This document shows, in pieces, positions 52,713-61,113 of a DNA stretch of 64,000 nucleotides. Where the stretch lies: positions 124,001 to 188,000 of the forward strand of contig NZ_CP197466.1 of NCBI RefSeq assembly GCF_052180255.1. Direction: 5' to 3'. The number at the start of each line of letters is the position of its first letter. The stretch's first letter is position 1. Below the pieces are notes generated by a model, which saw nothing but the letters and a program-made list of their open reading frames with translations, ran no database searches and was not told the origin of the DNA. The position numbers were made by a program, and so were the translations under genes. Source of the DNA: Paenibacillus_AM sp052180255 (GTDB lineage Bacteria; Bacillota; Bacilli; Paenibacillales; NBRC-103111).

Positions 52713-53684
52713 ATGAAAGCCGTAGTTGTATCTCAATTCGGTGGGCCTGAGGTTTTGGAATATAAAGAAGTGGAACGGCCTGTTGTAGGTTCGAACCAAG
52801 TGTTAATTCAGGTTGCGGCGACAAGTGTTAATTTTGCGGATATTAAGGCTCGCTATGGGAACAAGGGAGCAAAGGATCTGCCATTTATACCTGGGTTGGA
52901 TGCAGCAGGGACGATTGTCGAGGTCGGAAGTGAGGTAGAAGGGTTGCGCAAGGGTCAGCGCGTCATTGCCTTTCCAGAGGGTTCCTATGCGGAGTATGTG
53001 GTAGCGGATGCGGTGCTGACCTATGTATTGCCGGATGGCATCGATTTTACAATGGCTGCGGCATGTCCGCTTGTCTCATTCACTTCGTATAAGCTGCTAG
53101 CGGATGTTGGGAGAATTCAGCCTGGGGAGCGTGTACTTATTCATGCGGCGGCAGGGGGGATCGGTACGACAGCTATTCAACTTGCAAAAATTCTTGGTGC
53201 TTCGCAGGTAATCGGAACGGTGAGCAGTGAGGAGAAGATGGTTGCTGCCTATGAAGCGGGTGCGGATCATGTAATTAACCTCTCCAATACGGAGTTAGCT
53301 GATAAGATACTTGAGCTAACTGATGGACGCGGGGTGGATGTAATCTTAGATTCGATTGCAGGCAACGTGACCAAAGAAAGCTTGAAAGGTCTAGCACGTT
53401 TCGGAAGATTGGTACAATTCGGTAATGCGAGCGGGCAAGTTGCGACATTCGAGTCCAAAGATTTGCATGCGAGCTGCCGCTCTGTACTCGGTTTTAGCTT
53501 AGGTACAACTAGGCAGTACCGACCGGAAACCTTACGTGTAGTGGCAGACGCAGTGCTTGGTTACATCGAAACCGGTGCATTACAGATCAAGATTGGTCAC
53601 ACTTTCCCACTGCATGAGGCACATCTCGCTCATCAATTGGTAGAGAATAGAGGAAGCCGTGGCAAGGTTTTATTAGTTCCGTAA
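52713..53684 (+). CDS. Zinc-independent quinone oxidoreductase (MDR family)
   Basis: 323 residues. The GroES-like N-terminus (MKAVVVSQFGGPEVLEYKEV) is followed by the NADPH-binding loop VLIHAAAGGIGTTAIQLAKI. No zinc-binding cysteines are seen, as expected for NADPH:quinone reductases of the crotonase-like Qor type. GGAGGTGG precedes the ATG. The GNAT gene follows within 20 bases and is probably co-transcribed. Confidence 0.9.
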   Translation: MKAVVVSQFGGPEVLEYKEVERPVVGSNQVLIQVAATSVNFADIKARYGNKGAKDLPFIPGLDAAGTIVEVGSEVEGLRKGQRVIAFPEGSYAEYVVADAVLTYVLPDGIDFTMAAACPLVSFTSYKLLADVGRIQPGERVLIHAAAGGIGTTAIQLAKILGASQVIGTVSSEEKMVAAYEAGADHVINLSNTELADKILELTDGRGVDVILDSIAGNVTKESLKGLARFGRLVQFGNASGQVATFESKDLHASCRSVLGFSLGTTRQYRPETLRVVADAVLGYIETGALQIKIGHTFPLHEAHLAHQLVENRGSRGKVLLVP

Positions 53685-53703
53685 CGGGGAGAGAGGGATT
53701 CTG

Positions 53704-54231
53704 ATGCAGATTCGAGCGGCACAACCTCAAGATGCAAAGCAAATTGCTCATGTGCATGTAGCAAGCTGGCGAATGACTTACCAAGGGATCATTTCCGATG
53801 ATTATCTAGCCAATTTGAGTGTGGAAAATAGGGAGAAGCGGTGGGAGTCAATCTTCGCGAATAGGAATCCGGATAACCAGATTTGGGTGGTAGAGGATCA
53901 GGGTACAATTGTAGGTTTTGCAAATTGCGGAGCAAGTCGAGACAAGGATAAACCGTTTGACGCGGAAATTTATGCAATCTACTTCCTGCAAGAATATCAA
54001 GGGAAGGGGCTGGGTTCCGCACTCTTTCGCCGAGTCGTCCAAGAGCTAGTGAAACATAAATTTACCTCTTTGCTGGTTTGGGTACTGGAGGGAAATTCAG
54101 CTCTATCTTTTTATCAAAAATTAGGTGGAGTCATTGTAGCAGAGAAAACAGTCATCATTGGCGATCAGCAGGTCAAGGAGTTTGCGCTAGGGTGGCCTGA
54201 TTTAATTGCGGTTCCCTACAAAAGCAGGTAG
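53704..54231 (+). CDS. GNAT-family N-acetyltransferase
   Basis: 175 residues. The acetyl-CoA site is YFLQEYQGKGLGSALFRRV (Q/R-x-x-G-x-G/A), with VLEGNSALSFYQKLGG behind it. The substrate is unknown; IRAAQPQDAKQIAHVHVASW resembles acetyltransferases of small amines or proteins. It ends before a shared terminator. Confidence 0.88.
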   Translation: MQIRAAQPQDAKQIAHVHVASWRMTYQGIISDDYLANLSVENREKRWESIFANRNPDNQIWVVEDQGTIVGFANCGASRDKDKPFDAEIYAIYFLQEYQGKGLGSALFRRVVQELVKHKFTSLLVWVLEGNSALSFYQKLGGVIVAEKTVIIGDQQVKEFALGWPDLIAVPYKSR

Positions 54232-54265
54232 AGAAGCATGGATGGAGATCCTTACTTGTAACACT

Positions 54266-54289
54266 AAAAAAAGCACCCGAAGGTGCTTT
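54266..54289. terminator. Terminator shared by GNAT (+) and universal stress gene (-)
   Basis: AAAGCACC (54270-54277) / GGTGCTTT (54282-54289). The A-run on its left becomes a T-run for the minus-strand gene, so it is strongest in that direction. Confidence 0.8.
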
Positions 54290-54316
54290 ATGTATGTTGG
54301 ACCAGGAGCGTAAGCT

Positions 54317-54754
54317 TTACTTAACAATAAGTACGGGTATTTTCGAATGCTGCGCCACATGGTGGCTTACGCTGCCGAGCATGAATTCGCGCATGCCTGT
54401 CATACCACGGTTTCCGATGACGATTATATCACTGCCAGACTCGGCTGCTTGTGCAAGAATGCCTTCGGATTGCTCACCTTGAACCAAATAATAATTGGTG
54501 GTAGGTGCATCTGCGATACGGTCTACAACTTCTTTGGCTTCATCCAGTATCGCTTGCGCGTTATTGTAGACTTCTAGTTCCTTACTCGCAGGTGGTGAGA
54601 GAACACCTTCTCCAATAATAAAGACAGGGATCTGGAACACATGGACAACGTCGATTTGGACTTCACGTCCACTTGCAAGGGCGATGGCTTGATGCAGGGC
54701 TTTGTTAGATAAATCGGATCCATCATAAGCGACTAATATTTTTGAAAAAGACAT
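54317..54754 (-). CDS. Universal stress protein, UspA family
   Basis: About 145 residues from the ATG at 54754, behind AGAGGTGAAC; a GTG nine bases further out is in frame. ILVAYDGSDLSNKALHQAI opens the domain and GNRGMTGMREFMLGSVSHHV carries the G-x2-G-x9-G-S/T ATP-binding pattern. It is a small cytoplasmic stress or nucleotide-binding protein, isolated on the minus strand with its own terminator. Confidence 0.93.
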   Translation of the reverse strand: MSFSKILVAYDGSDLSNKALHQAIALASGREVQIDVVHVFQIPVFIIGEGVLSPPASKELEVYNNAQAILDEAKEVVDRIADAPTTNYYLVQGEQSEGILAQAAESGSDIIVIGNRGMTGMREFMLGSVSHHVAQHSKIPVLIVK

Positions 54755-54826
54755 GATGTTCACCTCTTCTACTTTTATAAGTGACTGTAAGTGAATTATA
54801 CCATGAAATAAATGGAAAACAAAAAT

Positions 54827-54846
54827 ACCCCTCTTAATAGAGGGAT
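54827..54846 (-). terminator. Terminator of the small minus-strand gene
   Basis: CCCTCT (54828-54833) and AGAGGG (54838-54843) pair around the gene's own stop codon; the A-rich tract to the left reads as a T-run on the minus strand. Confidence 0.65.
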
Positions 54847-55070
54847 ATCGCTAATGAATCGATTTCACGTCTTGTATGCAGGATAGCTTCAGATCCGACG
54901 ATCTCAATGCTGATAAGTGTTTTTAAGCAGGTTTGGAGCGCTCGTTTGCCGCTAATAAATTTCTTGTTTAGTGTGGCAACTAGTATAGGTAGTGCGTTCG
55001 ATTTAGTTTGAACAGTTGGAGAAATATAGACGGGAATCGTTTTATTTTGGAAATTAATAAGTGTCTTCAT
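54834..55070 (-). CDS. Small hypothetical protein
   Basis: 78 residues, behind a perfect AAGGAGGAG on the minus strand, which makes it a credible gene despite its size. Alternating hydrophobic strands (TLINFQNKTIPVYISPTVQ, LPILVATLNKK, LISIEIVGSEAILH) suggest a small beta-rich fold; there is no signal peptide or cysteine. I do not recognise the family. It has its own terminator and lies divergent to the inositol monophosphatase gene. Confidence 0.65.
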   Translation of the reverse strand: MKTLINFQNKTIPVYISPTVQTKSNALPILVATLNKKFISGKRALQTCLKTLISIEIVGSEAILHTRREIDSLAISLY

Positions 55071-55185
55071 ATTGAGTCTCCTCCTTGGATCGAGATTAAC
55101 TTGAGACCAGTATAACCTACAATTATTAAATTAAGATTAAGATATTGTGAAAAAAATAATTTAATTCGATTACTGAGGTGCATCC

Positions 55186-56001
55186 ATGATTGAGAACATT
55201 CTACAATTAGCAAGAGAAACGGCAATTCTCGCGGCAAAAGCAGCAGGGAAAATAGCCAAAGAGCGTTTTGGGACAACGATGACGATTGATGAGAAGGGCT
55301 TGTACGGGGACCTTGTGACAGAGGTCGATCACTTAGCAGAGAATGTGATTATACACGAGATTCGCCGTCATTTTCCAGATCATCAGATTGATAGTGAAGA
55401 GTGTGGCAGGGATGATCAGGAGAGCGACTGGTTATGGCTTGTAGATCCATTAGATGGGACGAACAACTATGCGATTGCGCTGCCCGTGTTCTCTGTTTCT
55501 ATCAGTCTAGCGTATCAAGGAAAGCTCGTGCTTGCTGTTGTATATGAGCCGATGGTGGACCGCTTGTTCGTTGCGGAGCATGGTAAAGGTACTACTTGTA
55601 ACGGTGAGCGGATACAGGTGACAAAGAAGACAGAAATTCGCAGATCGACAATTGGTTGGATACAAGGTCATAACGTGCAGAATCAAGAGCCTGCCGTACA
55701 TTTAAGGAACCATATTGATATAAGTTGTAAAAGAATGCTTCGCCTCTGGGCGCCGACGCTGCTCTGGTGCATGGTCGCTAAAGGCGACATGGATGGCATT
55801 GTGCTCTATCGTTCCGCAGGTGCGGACTTATATTCAGGCATCTTGATGGTACAAGAAGCGGGTGGTGTCGTTGTTGATTTCGAGGGAATACCGTATGCAG
55901 GTATGCTAGATGAGCCTTATCTAATCGCTTGTCATCCGGAGCAGCAGGAGTCTTTTATACAGTTGGTTAAAGATGGTTTAGGAAATGAAGGCAATGTGTA
56001 G
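55186..56001 (+). CDS. Inositol monophosphatase-family phosphatase
   Basis: 271 residues. Metal-binding motifs are present: DSEECG, then WLVDPLDGTNNYAIALPVFS, with GDLVTEVDHLAE upstream. The second motif, usually W-D-x-A-A-G, reads AGADLYSGILMVQEAGG, retaining the aspartate. It could act on inositol phosphate, histidinol phosphate or PAP. GAGGTGCATCC precedes the ATG. Confidence 0.9.
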   Translation: MIENILQLARETAILAAKAAGKIAKERFGTTMTIDEKGLYGDLVTEVDHLAENVIIHEIRRHFPDHQIDSEECGRDDQESDWLWLVDPLDGTNNYAIALPVFSVSISLAYQGKLVLAVVYEPMVDRLFVAEHGKGTTCNGERIQVTKKTEIRRSTIGWIQGHNVQNQEPAVHLRNHIDISCKRMLRLWAPTLLWCMVAKGDMDGIVLYRSAGADLYSGILMVQEAGGVVVDFEGIPYAGMLDEPYLIACHPEQQESFIQLVKDGLGNEGNV

Positions 56002-56025
56002 GGCAATGTACAGGGGGTGACATTC

Positions 56026-56352
56026 TTGGAAAAGAAACTTATTAAAGGCGCGATATATGGCTTTATAATCGGGTTATGTTTAGCGATCTTATTCATTTCA
56101 GATACAGAAACCGTGAATCATACGCAAAATACAAGGACAATAATCGAACTGCCCTTACGAACTTACATTTTGAAAATATTACGTTTTGCAATTGCTAGTT
56201 CATTTGCAGTTGTGATCGGGTTGGGGCTTGTTCATCTTCTTCAATCCAAGGAAAACGGCGGGGAGTCTTTTCTTAGAGGGTACGTTAAATCGTTCGTAGT
56301 TACCTTAGTAGCAATTGTGATAGGTGGCTTCGTCATTACACGCCTCTTTTAA
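56026..56352 (+). CDS. Small membrane protein of unknown function
   Basis: About 108 residues from TTG 56026, eight bases behind GGGGG; a GTG at 56017 touches that site. Three hydrophobic helices: residues 5-24 (GAIYGFIIGLCLAILFI), about 50-68 (FAIASSFAVVIGLGLVHLL) and 85-105 (VVTLVAIVIGGFVITRLF). No motif I recognise. It is close behind the phosphatase gene and probably co-transcribed. Confidence 0.7.
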   Translation: MEKKLIKGAIYGFIIGLCLAILFISDTETVNHTQNTRTIIELPLRTYILKILRFAIASSFAVVIGLGLVHLLQSKENGGESFLRGYVKSFVVTLVAIVIGGFVITRLF

Positions 56353-56489
56353 GCACCGAGCAGGTATATCCCCCCTATATACATATGAATAAACGAGATT
56401 TAACGAGAAAACATAGGATTTCTTAGCAGCTTTGCAAGTTTACGTTGAACCTGTATAGATTTCGATGCATTTACCACGGTTGGGAAGAC

Positions 56490-56518
56490 TTGAGTTATGG
56501 GCTGGGTATGGGTAAAAT
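56490..56518 (+). promoter_or_regulatory. Promoter of the TetR gene
   Basis: TTGAGT (56490-56495), 17 bases, TAAAAT (56513-56518). The expected start, near 56525, is just ahead of the 30-base operator candidate. Confidence 0.6.
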
Positions 56519-56535
56519 ATAGGTATAGCACCGAA

Positions 56536-56565
56536 GAAACGATTTTTGTTTACCTAGTTTTCTCG
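56536..56565 (+). promoter_or_regulatory. Operator candidate A (30-base inverted duplicate)
   Basis: This 30-base segment is the reverse complement of 57187-57216 with one mismatch. It lies between the promoter and the start of the TetR gene, as an autoregulatory operator would. Confidence 0.65.
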
Positions 56566-56589
56566 ATGCGATGGGGTGGAGGATTGATA

Positions 56590-57150
56590 ATGAAAGATCG
56601 GATTGCAAAAGCATTTATAGAAGAAATTCATGATAAAGGCATGAAATTTACGATGGATGATCTGGCAAAGAGACTTGGGATCAGCAAGCGCACACTGTAC
56701 GAGCATTTTTCGTCTAAAGTGGATGTGCTAGAGATGATCATTGAGCAGGCTTTGCGAGAGGCCGACGAGAAGACGGAAGCCATCGTGCAGGATGAACAGC
56801 TCACTTTGATGGAGAAAATCAAAGGGGTTATGACGGTTTTACCCAACCATTATGAGTTCTATGACCTGCGAATCCTGGAGCAAATGAAGCGTTACTACCC
56901 CGAACAATGGGTGAAAGTAAATGCCGCGCTTGTCGACGATTGGGACACGCTGCGGGTGCTGATTGAGCAGGGCATTCGTGAGGGAATCATCATAAATAAA
57001 AATACCGCCTTAATTATGAAATTAATCGTAGATGCAACCAATTCGACTCTGGACCAACGGTTCTATATGAAGAACAATATCAGTGTTTCAGAAGCTCTAT
57101 CGTCGATTGTGGATGTCTTATTATACGGATTAGTGGTTAAGGATTCGTAA
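56590..57150 (+). CDS. TetR/AcrR-family transcriptional regulator
   Basis: 186 residues from ATG 56590 behind GTGGAGGATTG; the open frame goes back to 56497, through promoter and operator. The N-terminal helix-turn-helix is typical (MKFTMDDLAKRLGISKRTLYEHFSSKVDVLEMIIEQA). The C-terminal ligand domain has no recognised pocket. It probably represses itself and the following acetyltransferase gene through the matching 30-base operators on either side. Confidence 0.9.
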   Translation: MKDRIAKAFIEEIHDKGMKFTMDDLAKRLGISKRTLYEHFSSKVDVLEMIIEQALREADEKTEAIVQDEQLTLMEKIKGVMTVLPNHYEFYDLRILEQMKRYYPEQWVKVNAALVDDWDTLRVLIEQGIREGIIINKNTALIMKLIVDATNSTLDQRFYMKNNISVSEALSSIVDVLLYGLVVKDS

Positions 57151-57179
57151 GAATAAAAGACTATCTTTTATTCTTTTCT
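57149..57179 (+). terminator. Terminator of the TetR gene
   Basis: Eleven-base perfect arms 57149-57159 / 57165-57175, loop of five, then T-rich sequence. The left arm includes part of the stop codon. Confidence 0.85.
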
Positions 57180-57186
57180 TTTACCA

Positions 57187-57216
57187 CGAGAAAACTATGT
57201 AAACAAAAATCGTTTC
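57187..57216 (+). promoter_or_regulatory. Operator candidate B (30-base inverted duplicate)
   Basis: Reverse complement of 56536-56565 with one mismatch, ahead of the GNAT gene. A separate perfect palindrome TCGTCAG-TAAT-CTGACGA follows immediately at 57215-57232. Confidence 0.65.
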
Positions 57217-57255
57217 GTCAGTAATCTGACGATTTAAAACAAAGGATGTACAACC

Positions 57256-57891
57256 ATGGATATCATTGATATCAGACCAGCAAGAAAAGAACATGCCGGA
57301 GTTATTGCTCAGTTAATTTATAGTACAGAGATTGATCCCCAGCTCATTTGGGGCGAAGGAAGCCCTGAAGAAGTGCTAGAACGTTTAACAAATCTTGTAG
57401 CAGCAAGAGGAAATCGTTACAGTTATGAATATGCAAGAGTGGCCATGTGTAAGGGTGAAGTAGCAGGTGTTATGCTCGCTCTTCCTTATGAACAATTGAA
57501 TGAGCTCAATGCTCCAACTGAAAAAATGCTTCGTAAGATGCAAAAAGGATTTTTAACTAAACTTAAGTTTATGTCTCGTGTTTATAAATTTTTTGGCTTT
57601 AAGGAAGCAGAAGAGGGCGAATTATTCGTTGCGAACCTTGCGACATTAGAGTCATTCCGTGGCAAAGGAATCGGTTCAAGGCTGCTTAAAGAAGCGCAGC
57701 GCCTTGCTTATATAAATGATATGACGAAGTGTTCCTTAATTGTGAACGCGACAGACGATGCGGTTGTGCGATTATATGAGCGAAATGGTTACCATACAGT
57801 GGAAGACAGCTATATTGGTGATAAAAGCTATTTCCGAATGGTGAGCGGCCTCGCTGAAATCCCGCGTAAACAACGTTTGATGACCGTTTAG
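57256..57891 (+). CDS. GNAT-family N-acetyltransferase, probable TetR target
   Basis: 211 residues. The acetyl-CoA loop is LATLESFRGKGIGSRLLKEA, followed by CSLIVNATDDAVVRLYERNGY. The N-terminal part (IRPARKEHAGVIAQLIYSTEID) is typical. The basic ENK-rich middle is longer than in minimal GNATs. AAAGGATG precedes the ATG. The flanking operator suggests it is induced by the ligand of the TetR protein, perhaps to acetylate a toxic amine; that is inference. Confidence 0.88.
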   Translation: MDIIDIRPARKEHAGVIAQLIYSTEIDPQLIWGEGSPEEVLERLTNLVAARGNRYSYEYARVAMCKGEVAGVMLALPYEQLNELNAPTEKMLRKMQKGFLTKLKFMSRVYKFFGFKEAEEGELFVANLATLESFRGKGIGSRLLKEAQRLAYINDMTKCSLIVNATDDAVVRLYERNGYHTVEDSYIGDKSYFRMVSGLAEIPRKQRLMTV

Positions 57892-57904
57892 GAATAAATA
57901 CGAA

Positions 57905-57942
57905 AAACAGCCCATTCAACAAGAGTCGGGCTGTTTGTTGTT
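57905..57942 (+). terminator. Terminator after the GNAT gene
   Basis: AAACAGCCC (57905-57913) / GGGCTGTTT (57928-57936), 14-base loop, T-rich tail. Confidence 0.85.
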
Positions 57943-58035
57943 TTTTGTAGAAATATGACATAAATGCTTGATTTATTGTCAAAAAAACAGTACTCTGAAA
58001 CTTGTCGATTTTTTTATAGAAAAGGGGGATTTGTA

Positions 58036-59364
58036 TTGGAAAATAAGGCTTCTCTGCGGCGGATGCTGAAGCTGGGGCCCCTAGTGGTAATCGGTTTAGC
58101 GTACATGGATCCGCTCGTTGTATTTGATTCATACGGTGTTGTTTCCAAGTTAACACAAGGACACGTGCCTATTGCTTACATTCTAACGCTTGTTGCATTG
58201 ATATTTACAGCGCTTAGTTATGGCAAGATGGTGCAGGTGTACCCGTCAGCTGGTTCAACCTACACGTATGCGCAGAAAAGTATTCATCCGCATGTCGGAT
58301 TTCTCGTCGGTTGGTCGGTAATGCTCGATTATTTGTTTTTGCCAATGGTTAACTTTGCGATTGGAAGTGCCTATTTAACGGCTGCTTTCCCTGCAATACC
58401 TGGACCTGTCTGGGTGATCTTGTTAGCAATCGGGATAACGGTAGTCAACTTGTTTGGAATTAAACTCACTGCCAATATCAGCGCCTTGTTCGTAACATTT
58501 CAGACGCTTGTGGCGCTCGTATTTGTCGGTTTTATGATAAAAGGAATTTCAGGTGGTATGGGAGAAGGTACGCTTATTTCCGCGGCACCGTTCTATTCCT
58601 CTGATATGAATATAGGTCTAGTGTTCTCCGGGGCATCGATATTATGTTTCTCTTTCTTAGGTTTTGACGCTGTAACAACATTATCTGAAGAAACGATTAA
58701 CCCGAAGAAAAATATCCCGCGTGCGATTTTAATGATCGCGTTTATCGGTGGTATTTTGTTCACTGGCATTTCTTATTTGATGCACATGGTACATCCGAAC
58801 TTTTTATCTTTCCAAGATACAGATGCAGCTTCGCTTGAAATTGCTTCTTATGTCGGAGGATCATTCCTGCATTCGTTATTTTTGAGTGGTACGATGGTCG
58901 CTGTATGCTCTTCATCGTTATCTTCTCACACAAGCGCTTCTCGTTTGCTTTATGCAATGGGACGCGAGGGAGCGTTGCCAAAGCGTGTATTCGGCTATGT
59001 AAGTCCGAAGCGTGGGACGCCTGTATATAACATTATCATTATTGGTGCGATTTCGATGACAGCGGTATTCGGGGAGCTTGAAGTGATTTACTCGTTTATT
59101 AGCTTCGGTGCACTGATTGGGTTCTTATTTGTTAACATATCTGTCATTGCACATTATTATATTCGTGAGAAACGTCGTAGAGGAATGGATTTCGTTCGTT
59201 ATGGCATTATGCCGTCGATCGGTGGAGCATTTTGTATCTGGCTCTTCGTGAGCTTGAACATTTCTGCATTACTCGTAGGTTCCTCATGGCTCGTATTAGG
59301 AGGCTTGTACTTGTTTTATAAGCTAAAGCAAAACCCGTCTTTAGTTATCAACTTTACCAAATGA
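58036..59364 (+). CDS. APC-family amino acid/polyamine permease
   Basis: 442 residues from TTG 58036, behind GGGGG at seven bases; the ATG at 57964 is in frame but lacks a ribosome site. Twelve hydrophobic segments are evident. YMDPLVVFDSYGVVSKLTQG and FSFLGFDAVTTLSEETINPKK are hallmarks of the APC superfamily (residues about 20-40 and 200-225). It may be a putrescine/amino-acid importer. No partner enzyme gene nearby tells the substrate. Confidence 0.88.
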   Translation: MENKASLRRMLKLGPLVVIGLAYMDPLVVFDSYGVVSKLTQGHVPIAYILTLVALIFTALSYGKMVQVYPSAGSTYTYAQKSIHPHVGFLVGWSVMLDYLFLPMVNFAIGSAYLTAAFPAIPGPVWVILLAIGITVVNLFGIKLTANISALFVTFQTLVALVFVGFMIKGISGGMGEGTLISAAPFYSSDMNIGLVFSGASILCFSFLGFDAVTTLSEETINPKKNIPRAILMIAFIGGILFTGISYLMHMVHPNFLSFQDTDAASLEIASYVGGSFLHSLFLSGTMVAVCSSSLSSHTSASRLLYAMGREGALPKRVFGYVSPKRGTPVYNIIIIGAISMTAVFGELEVIYSFISFGALIGFLFVNISVIAHYYIREKRRRGMDFVRYGIMPSIGGAFCIWLFVSLNISALLVGSSWLVLGGLYLFYKLKQNPSLVINFTK

Positions 59365-59395
59365 ACGGTTAGTGGCAATAAAGAGGAAGAAAAAT

Positions 59396-59446
59396 GCCCA
59401 TAGATTCCTGAACGCAGTTTACGTGTTCAAGGATCTATGGGCTTTA
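59396..59446 (+). terminator. Terminator after the permease
   Basis: Eighteen-base arms 59396-59413 / 59425-59442 with two mismatches and T-rich sequence behind. Confidence 0.85.
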
Positions 59447-59586
59447 TTTATGATAGAGTTGATTAATTGGGGGGTTATTCTAAAGGAATTTATACCAGTA
59501 CCGCTTTCATTGGTACGGATCGTCCGTTTTCTCTGGTTATAAAGAATCCTATTTACTTCCTATCTGACAATTAATCAAAACACAAC

Positions 59587-59633
59587 TGACCCGCAAGAGG
59601 TCACTTTTCCCAAAGTATACCTCTTACGGGTCA
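59587..59633 (-). terminator. Terminator-like inverted repeat of the minus-strand secreted gene
   Basis: TGACCCGCAAGAGGT (59587-59601) and ACCTCTTACGGGTCA (59619-59633) pair with one wobble. The following minus-strand sequence is T-rich (GTTGTGTTTTG). Confidence 0.7.
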
Positions 59634-59674
59634 ATGTTGATATTTCAAGATTGGAACTGTTTAAACCGATCGTA

Positions 59675-60763
59675 TTAGCGGAAATCCATGCTGCAATAAT
59701 AATCATAATACTGTGAGATCGTGTTGACGCTGGTTTTGGCAATTTCATCGGTAGTACCTTTTTTATCATGATGAACAACGACGCTCGCGTTCATTAATGA
59801 AGAACCACTAGGTTTATAAACATAAGTGTTTGCAAAATGACCATTTAACAGATAAGAACCATCGGAAATCGAATGAACCTTCTTATATGCCATAGAAAAA
59901 CCGGTAGCCATTTCTACGTTGCTGCCATCTGCTTTGAGATAGATGTTGTTAAAGTAATAAGATATCGAAGTGATGTAATTATAGTTAGCATCAGACGCGG
60001 TGATTTGTACTTGGTTGTTAGCAGATACCTTATAGTTCAAGTAGACTTTGGACGGCAGGGTAGCTTCGGAACTTGTCCAAAGTGCACCCGTACCGTTGAT
60101 GCACAATCTCCAGTTGCCATCTTCATAAAATGCACCGATGTCTGCTCCTCCAGAGTAGTTCACATTATCTGTAGTTACATAAGCTCCGCCAAGAATGTAG
60201 GGAATAATACCAGAAGTAGTAGTACTCCTCACTGACGGAAGGTCAACCATTGAAGTGATTTGGTTGTAACCTACTCTCGCATCCACATTATATTTAGGAC
60301 CGTCGCTCAACGTAGCTAACGCAGACACGGTCGTTGTTTTATCAGAAGAACCATTGATTTTCTCGTTCTCGGGAACTGCAATTGTGTTTCCGTTTGGCAA
60401 TGTAACTTCACCATTAACTACTTTTCTGGTGAACTGAACGGATTCATCTGTTATACCGTTTTTGCGATTATTCTCGACTATCCGGGCCTGTTCATCCGCT
60501 TTCTTTACACCCTGAACATAATTTTTTATTTGCTGGTCGCTAAGTCCCTGGGTCTCAATCTCCTTATTTAAGGAGAAAACATCGCCTCTTCCCAGATTCA
60601 TAATATCGGTATCCGAAACACCATTTAATTTGAGGAGATTCACACTCTTCTCATACGGATCAGCAGATTTTTCCGCGGGTGTTGCAAATACAGCGGAAGG
60701 CATTACAGCAGTGAGCAGCAAAGCGGGAACAGCGATCTTAATCAAGATTTTCGACATTTTCAT
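59675..60763 (-). CDS. Secreted protein of unknown function, YrpD-like C-terminal half
   Basis: 362 residues, behind AGGAGG. A signal peptide ends near AVFA-TP (about residue 28). Residues 30-115 are helical and charged (NLLKLNGVSDTDIMNLGRGD); residues about 150-350 are a beta-rich Tyr/Ser/Asn domain with SGGADIGAFYEDGNWRLCIN and ITSISYYFNNIYLK segments, recalling B. subtilis YrpD-type extracellular proteins. Two cysteines only. The identity with YrpD is from memory of the pattern and not firm. Function unknown. Confidence 0.72.
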   Translation of the reverse strand: MKMSKILIKIAVPALLLTAVMPSAVFATPAEKSADPYEKSVNLLKLNGVSDTDIMNLGRGDVFSLNKEIETQGLSDQQIKNYVQGVKKADEQARIVENNRKNGITDESVQFTRKVVNGEVTLPNGNTIAVPENEKINGSSDKTTTVSALATLSDGPKYNVDARVGYNQITSMVDLPSVRSTTTSGIIPYILGGAYVTTDNVNYSGGADIGAFYEDGNWRLCINGTGALWTSSEATLPSKVYLNYKVSANNQVQITASDANYNYITSISYYFNNIYLKADGSNVEMATGFSMAYKKVHSISDGSYLLNGHFANTYVYKPSGSSLMNASVVVHHDKKGTTDEIAKTSVNTISQYYDYYCSMDFR

Positions 60764-61113
60764 TGGGTAGATCCTCCTAATTTAAAATAAAATAGCATGT
60801 CCAAACATATTTTCTTAACAAAACGACAAAAATAAATAAATTCTACCCTCCTTAATGGCAATAAATGTATAATACTGTTAAAAATAGGTTTTTGCAATAA
60901 AAATATATTATTTTGATGATTACGAATAATTGCGAATCTTTCGGAATGATTTTTTGAACCGTTACTCTTTCATTTCCCGCTTCTAGAAACACCTACCTCT
61001 TACCCTAAAAAATACTTATCTCTTGACGAAATAATTTTTATTCCTGATTTTGGAAACAAATTGTGTTATGATTTCGTCTAAGGTATGGAACAAGAAAAAT
61101 TGGAGGGATTCTA
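60764..61113. other. 350-base divergent intergenic region
   Basis: AT-rich, between the divergent secreted gene and the SLH gene. No ORF with a ribosome site. A TATGAT at 61067-61072 may be the -10 of the SLH gene; a matching -35 is weak. I see no hairpin or repeat worth naming. Confidence 0.4.
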
